A stretch of DNA of 10,606 nucleotides from Flavobacteriaceae bacterium (GCA_013214425.1 JABSPN010000069.1:1-10606), one strand, 5' to 3'. Positions 1 through 5,911 are shown, counted from the stretch's first letter. The notes: a model not told the origin generated them from the letters alone. Made by a program: numbers and translations.

Positions 1-52
1 AATGAAACTAATTACTGAAAGTATTTAGTTTTAAAAGCACTACTTTTGGCAT

Positions 53-715
53 ATGCGATTTAAAAAACTAATCAGTTACCTATATCCTATCATTATAGAA
101 AAACTTCCTTCTGAAAACAGTGACACTTTGGAAGTAACCTTAGTAAACGGAAAAGTAATTATCGATTCCAAAAACACCAATTATAGCTATGGAAGCCTAC
201 AGAAAGTTTTAAAAGAAGGTTTGCAACATATTGGAAAAGATCGCTTAGAAAAATTTAAGAACGTATTAATTTTAGGTGTTGCAGGTGGCTCTGTAATCGA
301 TACCTTAAGAAATGATATTAAAATACATCAAAATATCACGGGTATTGAAATTGACTCGCAAATCATACAACTCGCCAATAAATATTATCAACTCGAATCC
401 TATAAAGATTTGGAGCTGATACAAATGGATGCATTTGAATATGTTCGTACAACAACTGAACATTTTGACTTTATCGTTATCGATATTTTCAATGATAATA
501 GTATGCCCGATGCTCTATTTGAAAAGAAATTCTGGGACGATGTCTATAATATTTTAAATGAAAATGGACTCTGTCTGTTTAACTCTATGAAAACTTTAAA
601 TAGAATTATTGTTAAGAATCAATTCGTTACAGAAATATTTAACGAGCTCTTTTCCGAAGTAATCCCTATCAACTCCCGTAACAAATACAATACCCTATTT
701 ATTTTAGATAAATAA
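53..715 (+). CDS. spermidine synthase-like SAM-dependent methyltransferase-fold protein
   Basis: A 220-residue cytosolic protein with the Rossmann fold of the spermidine synthase / class I methyltransferase superfamily. Visible motifs are the SAM-binding motif I VLILGVAGGS (71-80), the acidic end of strand 2 GIEID (97-101), QMDAFEYV (124-131), and the strand-4 motif FDFIVIDIFND (138-148). The N-terminal part, with NTNYSYGSLQ at 41-50, resembles the short N-terminal beta domain of SpeE-like proteins. Canonical SpeE is about 280 residues and has a GGGDGG loop and a DSTDP-type catalytic motif. Here these are GVAGGS and DIFND, so aminopropyl transfer to putrescine is doubtful and a different SAM-type ligand or substrate is possible. 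The ATG at 53 gives a full N-terminus. The C-terminus (KYNTLFILDK) looks natural. The stop codon overlaps the ATG of the transposase remnant by one base. The fold is secure; the reaction is not. Confidence 0.8.
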   Translation: MRFKKLISYLYPIIIEKLPSENSDTLEVTLVNGKVIIDSKNTNYSYGSLQKVLKEGLQHIGKDRLEKFKNVLILGVAGGSVIDTLRNDIKIHQNITGIEIDSQIIQLANKYYQLESYKDLELIQMDAFEYVRTTTEHFDFIVIDIFNDNSMPDALFEKKFWDDVYNILNENGLCLFNSMKTLNRIIVKNQFVTEIFNELFSEVIPINSRNKYNTLFILDK

Positions 716-948
716 TGAATGTGATCAAACTTGAAAACTATTATTATCCAGAATATCTAATACAAAGATTGACTGAATTTGTTGAGTACTATAACAATCA
801 AAGACACCATGAGTCATTAGATAATCTAACTCCTTCAGATGTATATTATGGAAGAGGAAAAGAAATATTAAATCAGAGAGAATTAACAAAAATTAAAACC
901 ATGAAAAAGAGAAGAAATAATCATCTCTTGCAATCTTTAAATTTATAG
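715..948 (+). pseudogene. IS3-family transposase, C-terminal fragment
   Basis: The 77 residues correspond to the extreme C-terminal end of an IS3-type DDE transposase (end of the rve integrase core). The diagnostic stretch is FVEYYNNQRHHESLDNLTPS followed by a DVYYGR motif (residues 22-47), then a basic tail rich in Lys and Arg. The catalytic DDE residues, the zinc/HTH region and all upstream sequence are missing. The reading frame has a TAA at 709-711, and the DNA upstream belongs to the spermidine-synthase-like gene. The left breakpoint therefore lies at about 712-718. The ATG at 715 is probably incidental, because in full elements the equivalent residues are internal. It overlaps the preceding stop as TAATG, so read-in translation is possible, but no function is expected. 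Identification rests on remembered family sequence and is firm for the family, not for a named IS. Confidence 0.8.
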
Positions 949-1090
949 CCTAAATTTAAACAATACTTGTAAACTTTCTTTGAAGACTTCCACTACTGGT
1001 AACGAAATAGTACTTTTTTAATAAGCACCATACTAAATTAACAACATGTGCTTATTTCCCAATCGACCAAACAGGACAAAAGTCTGGACA
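949..1090 (+). mobile_element. possible right end of the decayed IS element
   Basis: The 142 nt after the transposase stop contain no gene. At 1069-1090 lies the motif aggacaaaagtctggaca, whose reverse complement begins TGTCCAGACTTTTGTCC. That has the look of a terminal inverted repeat with a TG...CA end. No matching left end is present because the left part of the element is gone, so neither the boundary nor a target-site duplication can be verified here. This is an inference from position and motif only. Confidence 0.25.
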
Positions 1091-1093
1091 GTT

Positions 1094-1119
1094 TCAATAA
1101 GATTTGAAAAATCTATTGA
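1094..1119. repeat. imperfect inverted repeat between convergent genes
   Basis: The left arm 1094-1105 pairs with the right arm 1109-1119 through 11 base pairs with one bulged A (1100) and a three-base loop (GAA). It sits between the plus-strand transposase remnant and the end of the minus-strand lipoprotein/beta-barrel unit, where a bidirectional terminator would be expected. Neither strand has a clear U-tract after the stem, so it is recorded as an inverted repeat rather than a proven terminator. A weaker 5-bp hairpin (ACGCT/AGCGT, 1140-1155) lies closer to the minus-strand stop codon. Confidence 0.45.
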
Positions 1120-1173
1120 GCTAATCCATCACCTAAGTAACGCTTAACTTAGCGTCTATTTATCAAATACCAC

Positions 1174-1794
1174 TTATTCAATTATTCTAAATCTAAGTCC
1201 GACATATGGGTGAACAGATTGCGCATTATTAAAAAAGGATTTAAGACCTGATGGAGCTTCTATGTTTAAAAAATCAAAATAATTCTTAGCTCCAGCTGTA
1301 ATATCTATCCAATCAAAAATTCTATAAGAAAGTGCGATTTCTGCTGTTATAAAAAAGCCGTCATCTCTAAATTTTTCATCGGCAAATTTTTGACCTATCT
1401 TCAAATAACCAATATGCAATGAAGGTATAAAACTCAATTTATTTTTAGCGTATAACAAATATCCTCCACCAGCGGAAATTCGTGTAAAAACACTAGACCT
1501 TATGTTACCTACTAAATCTGGTCTCTCTACATCTGCTGAATTAACATTTACATCAAAATGAAAGGTTGCATTACTTAAAAACACTGCATTAAAGCCGAAA
1601 TCGAATGTACCACTTAAATCGTATCCTTTATTTATAAAATTATTACCATAAAATATGGGTTGCGCGTATCCTGTTTCCAAATATATTCCAGAAAATGCTT
1701 CTTTTCCAGGTGTTTTTCCTTCTTCTTTTTCTTGAGCTAAAGCTAACTGTAAGCACAAAAGAACACATGCTAGAGTTTTAAAATTCAAATTCAT
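1174..1794 (-). CDS. outer-membrane beta-barrel protein
   Basis: A 206-residue secreted protein. Residues 1-20 form a Sec signal peptide (hydrophobic core ACVLLCLQLALA, likely cleavage after ALA before Gln21). The mature part alternates polar and hydrophobic residues and is rich in Gly, Phe and Tyr, with turn-separated strand candidates such as SGIYLETGYAQPIFYG, FTRISAGGGYLLYAKN, FIPSLHIGYLKIG and a closing strand YVGLRFRI near the C-terminus. This is the pattern of a small (perhaps eight-stranded) OmpA/OmpW-like barrel embedded in the outer membrane. No enzymatic motif is visible and the ligand is unknown. It is the second gene of a minus-strand pair. Its ATG lies inside the 3' end of the upstream lipoprotein gene (17 nt overlap), which suggests translational coupling and joint function at the cell envelope. 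No other in-frame start fits the signal peptide. Confidence 0.72.
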   Translation of the reverse strand: MNLNFKTLACVLLCLQLALAQEKEEGKTPGKEAFSGIYLETGYAQPIFYGNNFINKGYDLSGTFDFGFNAVFLSNATFHFDVNVNSADVERPDLVGNIRSSVFTRISAGGGYLLYAKNKLSFIPSLHIGYLKIGQKFADEKFRDDGFFITAEIALSYRIFDWIDITAGAKNYFDFLNIEAPSGLKSFFNNAQSVHPYVGLRFRIIE

Positions 1795-2500
1795 AAGCTA
1801 CCGTTTCTTGATTAATTGGGATTTCTATAGTATCACTTTCTACCACACCTATATCTGATGTAATTGTATAGTTAAATAGTGCGATCGTATTTTGAAGTGT
1901 ATTAAATCTTAGAACTCCTGAACTACTCGGAACTCCAGTTCCTTGGATAGTTTCAGTTGTTTCACTTTCTCCTTCTGGAAACTGAAATCGTTGAATTCTG
2001 GTAGGATATGTTATTGTATATGCTAAATCACCTTCCTGACTTGGTGAATCGATAATTTCAATTTCTAAGGTAGCTGTACGTTTTAGAACCGTATCTGGTA
2101 ATGCAATAATTCTTGATTTATCTTCAATACTTTCCAATTGGTAAATAACAACACCATAGTCTTCATTTGAAGGGGTTCCAGCAAATTGCTGATCACTGTT
2201 TACCAAAACACCTATTTCATCTATAGATTCATCTGGTGTTAAAGAGATTAGAGTTGAATTTCCCTGACTATTAGTGCTACCTACACCTGAAACACCTTTA
2301 AAACCTTGTATATACAAGACAAAAGGAATAAAATTAGTTTTTCTAAAAATAGAAACATTAGTGTTTATATCTGGTATTGGTTGATTGGAATCATCCGTTA
2401 CTTTTAATTCAAAAGCAATACGACTGTTGTTTTCTATAACTTCACAACTCAGTAATGAGCAACATAAAACAAACAAAATTAGCAATTTTCTTTTTTTCAT
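1778..2500 (-). CDS. lipoprotein with Ig-like/carboxypeptidase-regulatory-like beta domain, unknown function
   Basis: A 240-residue lipoprotein. The signal peptide (basic MKKRK, hydrophobic 6-15) ends in the lipobox LLSC, with the lipidated Cys at position 19. The following residues ELKVTDDSNQPIPDINTNVS resemble the first strands of carboxypeptidase-regulatory-like or SusC-plug-like beta sandwich domains, where D-x-x-x-x-P-I-P-D is typical. The rest is a strand-rich, acidic, Ser/Thr-rich sequence without catalytic motifs. It should sit on a periplasmic or outer membrane face. It is the first gene of a minus-strand pair with the beta-barrel gene, so the two may form an envelope complex. That is an inference from overlap alone. 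No convincing promoter is seen upstream of the ATG at 2500. I do not recognise a named family. Confidence 0.7.
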   Translation of the reverse strand: MKKRKLLILFVLCCSLLSCEVIENNSRIAFELKVTDDSNQPIPDINTNVSIFRKTNFIPFVLYIQGFKGVSGVGSTNSQGNSTLISLTPDESIDEIGVLVNSDQQFAGTPSNEDYGVVIYQLESIEDKSRIIALPDTVLKRTATLEIEIIDSPSQEGDLAYTITYPTRIQRFQFPEGESETTETIQGTGVPSSSGVLRFNTLQNTIALFNYTITSDIGVVESDTIEIPINQETVAYEFEF

Positions 2501-2875
2501 AATTTACAATTTAGATTTATTTTAAATAGATACAAGAAAACACATTTGGTTGCGTGTGCATTCCTGAAAAAATTGTTTTATTTTTTAAAATTCATAATTA
2601 CAGGTTATTACAAAATCGAAAATACGATTTGAATACATTTTCATTTTTTGAAAATTCGACAAGAATAAAAAACATTGCCTCAATAATAAAATTTAACTAA
2701 CAAAAGAGGGTGTTTGAATGCATATCCTCAATGAAATTTTACAATTAATGTGCAAATTTAAGCTATAAATTTAATGATTGCAACGGGTGATTTTTTCTTC
2801 TCTTTCTCATAATTTTAATTTTGGTTAATTTTATTAATTTATATTTCTTTTCCTCTACAATAATATACATATGAA
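2501..2875. other. AT-rich non-coding stretch
   Basis: There is no credible coding region on either strand. The DNA is strongly AT-rich with short incidental hairpins: AAATCG/CGATTT at 2613-2630, ATTTTCA/TGAAAAT at 2637-2655 and AAATTTA/TAAATTT at 2754-2772. A TTG at 2821-2823 followed 16 bp later by TATATTTC (2840-2847) is a weak candidate for a plus-strand Bacteroidota promoter reading into the structured segment that follows. Nothing else is supported. Confidence 0.5.
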
Positions 2876-2878
2876 GGC

Positions 2879-2941
2879 GTTAAATTGACTAACGATTCAT
2901 GATATCTTCAACCATTATGGTCTTCAACGCAGTCAGTTAAC
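2879..2941. repeat. long-range inverted repeat enclosing smaller palindromes
   Basis: The arm 2879-2890 pairs with 2931-2941 through 11 pairs (one G-T) with a single bulged base. The 40-nt interval between them contains a small palindrome ACCAT-T-ATGGT (2911-2921) and a direct repeat TCTTCAAC (2905-2912 and 2921-2928). The combination suggests a folded RNA or a vestige of one, but no known RNA family is recognised. Confidence 0.4.
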
Positions 2942-2965
2942 TTGTATTTTTTTTTAAGAAGATGA

Positions 2966-3020
2966 TGCTCGAAAAAGTCTCGCAAAATCCTCGTAAATTA
3001 ATAATATAAACAAGCTTTAT
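2966..3020 (+). repeat. degenerate tRNA-linked repeat, copy 0 (terminator stem lost)
   Basis: The string TGCT-C-GAAAAAGTCTCG at 2967-2982 matches TGCT-A-GAAAAAGTCTCA of copy 2 (3308-3323) with two mismatches. Downstream, ACAAGCTTTATT (3010-3021) matches ACAAGCTTATT of copy 2 (3357-3367) at almost the same distance (39 versus 45 nt). The region between has lost the inverted repeat that makes the terminator in the other copies. It is recorded as the oldest, decayed member of the series. Confidence 0.5.
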
Positions 3021-3125
3021 TTTGATGTAATTAAGGGAATTTTGATTCGCCTTGTTAGTAGACTATTAACGATAAAAACCTTGCGTTTATTGTAAATACA
3101 AGAGTTTTTCTTTTGTTGGTGTGGT

Positions 3126-3250
3126 AGGATTACTCGGTGATCCTGTAATGGTTGGTTGCTAGATAAAGTCTGAGATGCGTTGCATCTCACAGATTTTTTG
3201 TTTTTACAGTTATGCGTGAGCAAACTCGGCAACGTTTACTAAAGACTTAC
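3126..3250 (+). repeat. degenerate tRNA-linked repeat, copy 1
   Basis: The unit has four parts. A small hairpin AGGATTAC/GTGATCCT (3126-3144) comes first. It is followed by a spacer ending in GTTGCTAGA, then an AGTCT-type terminator hairpin, then a tail with GCAACGTTTACTAAA (3229-3243). The same order recurs about 150 nt later in copy 2. Identity is patchy outside the motif blocks. No coding function is apparent. Confidence 0.55.
3165..3205 (+). terminator. intrinsic terminator hairpin 1
   Basis: The outer stem AAAGTCT (3165-3171) pairs with AGATTTT (3191-3197, one G-U pair). The inner stem GAGATGC (3172-3178) pairs with GCATCTC (3182-3188) around the loop GTT, leaving two bulged bases. The U-tract TTTTTTGTTTTT follows on the plus strand. 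It is part of repeat copy 1. No plus-strand gene precedes it, so it either ends an unannotated transcript or is vestigial. Confidence 0.6.
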
Positions 3251-3274
3251 GACTGTAGACTAATTACTCCAGAA

Positions 3275-3397
3275 GATTACCTTCGGTGATCCTGAAGTTG
3301 GAATGTTGCTAGAAAAAGTCTCAGACGCTGAGCGTCTCATTAGACTTTTTTGTTTAACAAGCTTATTCAAAACTTTGTTTTGCAACGCTCTCTAAAC
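3275..3397 (+). repeat. degenerate tRNA-linked repeat, copy 2
   Basis: This copy has the same architecture as copy 1. The hairpin GATTACC/GGTGATC (3275-3291, loop TTC) comes first, then GTTGCTAGAAAAAGTCTC (3305-3322), the terminator, and a tail with GCAACGCTCTCTAAAC (3382-3397). Hairpin to hairpin distance to copy 1 is about 148 nt, so the two look like an old tandem duplication. Confidence 0.55.
3313..3351. terminator. intrinsic terminator hairpin 2 (bidirectional)
   Basis: The outer stem AAAAAGTCT (3313-3321) pairs perfectly with AGACTTTTT (3342-3350). The inner stem AGACGC (3323-3328) pairs with GCGTCT (3332-3337) around TGA. The flanking A-run and T-run give a U-tract in both directions, so it could stop read-through from tRNA-Pro on the minus strand as well as plus-strand transcripts. 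Confidence 0.65.
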
Positions 3398-3431
3398 AAA
3401 AAAGTCTGAAACTTTTGTTTCAGACTTTTTC
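3398..3431 (-). terminator. intrinsic terminator of tRNA-Pro
   Basis: A perfect 14-bp inverted repeat (3399-3412 with 3417-3430) with a TTTT/AAAA loop lies three bases past the 3' end of tRNA-Pro. On the minus strand the stem ends in TTTTTTGTTT, a standard U-tract. The structure is symmetrical and would also work on the plus strand. It shares the outer AAAAAGTCT/AGACTTTTT arms with terminator 2. Confidence 0.8.
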
Positions 3432-3433
3432 TG

Positions 3434-3508
3434 TCGGGGTGGCAGGATTCGAACCTGCGACCTCCTGCTCCCAAAGCAGGCGCGATGACCGGGCTACGCT
3501 ACACCCCG
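3434..3508 (-). tRNA. tRNA-Pro (anticodon UGG)
   Basis: The minus-strand transcript is 75 nt. The 7-bp acceptor stem pairs CGGGGTG with CACCCCG, with discriminator A. The anticodon stem is CCTGC/GCAGG with loop TTTGGGA, which places anticodon TGG at plus-strand positions 3473-3471. The T-arm is GCAGG-TTCGAAT-CCTGC. The 3' CCA is not encoded (the next bases read CAG), as is usual in Bacteroidota. The gene has its own upstream promoter candidate and a strong terminator directly after it, so it is probably a single-gene transcription unit. It is divergent from the udk operon. Confidence 0.97.
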
Positions 3509-3518
3509 AAAAGGGAGG

Positions 3519-3551
3519 CAAATATAATATTATTATTTATAAACAAAACAA
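3519..3551 (-). promoter_or_regulatory. Bacteroidota-type promoter of tRNA-Pro
   Basis: Read on the minus strand, TATATTTG (3526-3519) matches the -7 consensus TAnnTTTG exactly and lies 10 nt before the tRNA 5' end. TTG trinucleotides for the -33 element occur 17 bp (3546-3544) and 22 bp (3551-3549) upstream of it. The position is right for a short leader that is trimmed off the tRNA. The spacing is inferred, not measured. Confidence 0.55.
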
Positions 3552-3571
3552 TTTATTTCACGAATCTCGCA

Positions 3572-3602
3572 TTGGTGACATTCAATAATTCTTTTAAATT
3601 TG
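3572..3602 (+). promoter_or_regulatory. Bacteroidota-type promoter of the udk-mut operon
   Basis: TTG at 3572-3574 and TAAATTTG at 3595-3602 fit the TTG / TAnnTTTG promoter used by the Bacteroidota primary sigma factor, with a 20-bp spacer. Transcription would start at about 3607, leaving a leader of roughly 10 nt before the udk ATG at 3619. No other promoter-like pair is seen inside the six-gene operon's junctions. Confidence 0.6.
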
Positions 3603-3618
3603 TCTAAAAGTTTTCTGA

Positions 3619-4227
3619 ATGTTAATTATTGGTATTGCAGGCGGTACAGGATGTGGAAAAACCACTGTTGTAAATCAGATTGTTAATGAGTTGCCACAAG
3701 AAGAAGTGGGAGTGATTTCCCAAGACTCCTACTACAAGGATACATCACATCTAAGCTATGAAGAAAGAACTAAAATAAATTTTGATCATCCAAGGGCAAT
3801 CGATTTCGATCTTTTAAGTGCTAACCTCACCGAGCTTAAAAAAGGAAATACAATTGAACAACCCGTTTATTCTTTTGTTACTCACAACAGAACGAAAGAT
3901 ACGATCATGACTCATCCCAGAAAAGTAATGATTGTTGAAGGGATTCTAATTTTTTCTAATCCAGAAATTTTAGATCTTTTTGATATTAAGATCTTTGTTC
4001 ACGCAGATGCAGATGAACGATTAATTAGACGAGTTAGAAGAGATATAGCCGAAAGAGGAAGAGATGTAAACGAAGTATTAGATCGCTATCAAACAACTCT
4101 AAAACCTATGCATCAACAATTTATAGAACCTACTAAAGCTTATGCAGACATTATCATTCCTAATGATAAAAGAAATACAGTGGCAGTAGATATCGTTAGA
4201 ACCGTTATTGCTGAAAAAATTAATTAA
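3619..4227 (+). CDS. udk: uridine kinase (uridine/cytidine kinase)
   Basis: A 202-residue cytosolic P-loop kinase that phosphorylates uridine and cytidine to UMP and CMP in pyrimidine salvage (EC 2.7.1.48). The Walker A motif GGTGCGKT is at residues 8-15. The nucleoside-binding segment QDSYYKD (35-41) with Asp36, FDHPRAIDFD (55-64), PVYSF (82-86) and the strand EGILIF (107-112) are all typical of Udk. The lid region RRVRRDIAERGRD (137-149) supplies the Arg residues that bind the triphosphate. Length matches the family (about 200-215). The start at 3619 is the only one that keeps the first strand and the P-loop. It is the first gene of the operon, with a promoter just upstream. Its stop overlaps the divIC start by one base (TAATG), implying coupled translation. 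Confidence 0.96.
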   Translation: MLIIGIAGGTGCGKTTVVNQIVNELPQEEVGVISQDSYYKDTSHLSYEERTKINFDHPRAIDFDLLSANLTELKKGNTIEQPVYSFVTHNRTKDTIMTHPRKVMIVEGILIFSNPEILDLFDIKIFVHADADERLIRRVRRDIAERGRDVNEVLDRYQTTLKPMHQQFIEPTKAYADIIIPNDKRNTVAVDIVRTVIAEKIN

Positions 4228-4550
4228 TGCTGAATTTTAAAAAAATAAAAGATCATAAAGCCTTTTCTATTCTTACAAATAGATATGTTTTAGTTTCTTT
4301 GTTTTTTCTAATTTGGATGTTTTTTCTAGACACCAATTCTTTTTTCATTCATAGAGATGTCAATCAAGAAAAGAAAGTACTGGAAAGAAGAAAAGAAGAT
4401 TTTATTGAGAAAATAGAAACCGATAAAGAAAAGATAAAAGCCCTGGAAGATGAAAAAGGTTTAGAGTCATTCGCCAGAGAAACCTATTACATCAAAAAAC
4501 CAGAGGAAGAAATTTATATTATTGAAGAAGATTCAACAGAGAATGAATAA
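4227..4550 (+). CDS. divIC: septum formation initiator family protein (FtsB/DivIC-like)
   Basis: A 107-residue single-pass membrane protein of the DivIC/FtsB family, a component of the FtsQ-FtsB-FtsL (DivIB-DivIC-FtsL) subcomplex that regulates septal peptidoglycan synthesis. A short basic cytoplasmic N-terminus (1-19) precedes one transmembrane helix (about 20-34, YVLVSLFFLIWMFFL). A charged coiled coil follows (about 46-77). The family signature in the periplasmic tail is ARETYYIKKPEEEIYII (83-99), the equivalent of the A-R-E-x-Y-x-x-x-x-P-G-E motif of FtsB. The FtsB-like assignment is strong from topology plus signature; the precise ortholog name is conventional. It sits between udk and mutA with a 1-nt overlap and a 2-nt gap, which is unusual company for a division gene. 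Confidence 0.9.
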   Translation: MLNFKKIKDHKAFSILTNRYVLVSLFFLIWMFFLDTNSFFIHRDVNQEKKVLERRKEDFIEKIETDKEKIKALEDEKGLESFARETYYIKKPEEEIYIIEEDSTENE

Positions 4551-4552
4551 CT

Positions 4553-5911
4553 ATGACTGAAAAATTATTCAATGATTTTGATGCTGTTTCGGCAGCAGAA
4601 TGGAAACAAAAAATTCAGTTTGATTTAAAAGGAGCTGACTATAACGAGACCTTGATTTGGAATAGCAATGAAGGTATCTCAGTCAAACCTTTTTATCATG
4701 CCGACAATAAAAATGACTTTAACACAAGTACAATTATAAATAAACCTTTTAATATTTGTGAAACTATTGAAGTAACTTCAGCAGAAAAGGCAAATCATAA
4801 GGCATTACTTGCCAGAGAAAAAGGAAGCGAAAGTACTTTTTTTATTGTCGATCAAGCTTGTGATACAGAAAAATTACTTCTTAACTTAGGGGGTGATATT
4901 CATTTTTCAATCAGATTTCTAGATGTTAATTTCTTAAAAAATCTTATTCAGGAGCTATCAAAAAAAGAGAATCAATGCTTCCTAAACATTGATCTAATTG
5001 GAAACTTAGCTGAAACAGGGAACTGGTTCCACAATCTTAATACAGATCATCAAATAATAGAAGAGTTAATAGAGTTAAAGAGTGACAACATTGTTTTCTT
5101 CGGAATTGACAGTACTATTTATCAAAATGCAGGAGCCAATATGACTCAACAAATTGCCTATGCATTGGCACATGCAAATGAATATTTGAATCACTTTGGA
5201 GATAAAGCAGCTAATAGCATTCAATTTAAGGTAGCGATGGGATCAAACTATTTCTTTGAAATCGCCAAAATCAAGGCTTTGAGATCTCTTTTCAACTTAC
5301 TTGTTAAAGAATACACTGACAAACCTACTACGGTTAATATCTTGGCTTTTCCTTCGCGAAGAAACAAAACGTTATATGATTATAATGTGAACATGCTCCG
5401 TTCAACTTCAGAATGTATGAGTGCTATTTTAGGAGGAGCCAATACCATTTCCAATTTACCCTATGACGCTATTTACCATCATGAAAATGAATTTGGAAGT
5501 CGTATCTCAAGAAATCAATTACAGATTTTAAAGGCCGAAAGTTATTTCGACAAAGTTTTAAACCCAACTGAAGGAGCTTATTATATTGAAGAACTCACCA
5601 GACAATTAGCTGAAAGAGCTCTTGAGCTTTTCAAACAAATTGAAAAGTCAGGAGGATTCTTAAAACAATTGAAAGAAGGTACTATTCAAAGAAAAATAAA
5701 AGAATCGGCAGCTAAAGAGCAAGAGCAATTTGACAATCAGGAAATCATTTTATTAGGAACCAACAAACATCCTAACGAAAAAGATATGATGAAGGAGACA
5801 ATTGAAAAGGAAGCCTTTTTAAAAATTGAAAAAAGAAAAACATTACTAGAGCCTATTATCCAAAAAAGACTAGCAGAAGAACTAGAGCAAAATAGATTAA
5901 AAAATGAATAA
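4553..5911 (+). CDS. mutA: methylmalonyl-CoA mutase small (beta) subunit
   Basis: A 452-residue homolog of the MCM TIM-barrel domain, forming the non-catalytic half of the MutA-MutB heterodimer. Family segments include NAGANMTQQIAYALAHANEY (192-211), FFEIAKIKALRSLF (234-247), LAFPSRRNKTLYDYNVNMLR (264-283), the GGANTISNLPYDA stretch (294-306) and NPTEGAYYIEELT (337-349). The protein stops soon after the barrel: the cobalamin-binding domain with DxHxxG seen in MutB is absent. The active-site stretches RPWTIRQYAG and SGYHMQEAG of MutB have no counterpart, so it should be structural or stabilising. It is shorter than the actinobacterial small subunit (over 600 residues), which keeps a degenerate C-terminal domain. 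The C-terminal 60 residues are Lys/Glu-rich. It starts 2 nt after divIC and overlaps the next gene by 8 nt. The mutB gene lies 1.3 kb downstream rather than adjacent. Confidence 0.92.
   Translation: MTEKLFNDFDAVSAAEWKQKIQFDLKGADYNETLIWNSNEGISVKPFYHADNKNDFNTSTIINKPFNICETIEVTSAEKANHKALLAREKGSESTFFIVDQACDTEKLLLNLGGDIHFSIRFLDVNFLKNLIQELSKKENQCFLNIDLIGNLAETGNWFHNLNTDHQIIEELIELKSDNIVFFGIDSTIYQNAGANMTQQIAYALAHANEYLNHFGDKAANSIQFKVAMGSNYFFEIAKIKALRSLFNLLVKEYTDKPTTVNILAFPSRRNKTLYDYNVNMLRSTSECMSAILGGANTISNLPYDAIYHHENEFGSRISRNQLQILKAESYFDKVLNPTEGAYYIEELTRQLAERALELFKQIEKSGGFLKQLKEGTIQRKIKESAAKEQEQFDNQEIILLGTNKHPNEKDMMKETIEKEAFLKIEKRKTLLEPIIQKRLAEELEQNRLKNE

Noticed and set aside
41..48. TACTTTTG, an exact TAnnTTTG match upstream of the first gene
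   Set aside because: It ends only 4 nt before the ATG and lacks a TTG at the right distance, so transcription would start inside the coding region.
2501..2532. A promoter-like TTG and TAAATTGT pair (19-bp spacer) on the minus strand before the lipoprotein gene at 2500
   Set aside because: The -7 element is imperfect and sits about 5 nt from the ATG, leaving essentially no leader.
2960..3000. A possible remnant of a GIY-YIG endonuclease C-terminus (KKSRKIL in one frame), since such genes often lie beside tRNAs in Bacteroidota
   Set aside because: Only seven residues fit, an in-frame stop lies just upstream, and the same bases are better explained as part of the repeat block TGCTnGAAAAAGTCTC.
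3017..3232. A 71-codon open frame on the minus strand in the repeat region
   Set aside because: It runs straight through repeat copy 1 and terminator 1, has no domain or sensible composition, and its start lies in non-coding repeat DNA.
3101..3397. A CRISPR array
   Set aside because: Only two or three units, of about 150 nt, internally degenerate and without uniform short repeats and unique spacers; no cas gene is present.
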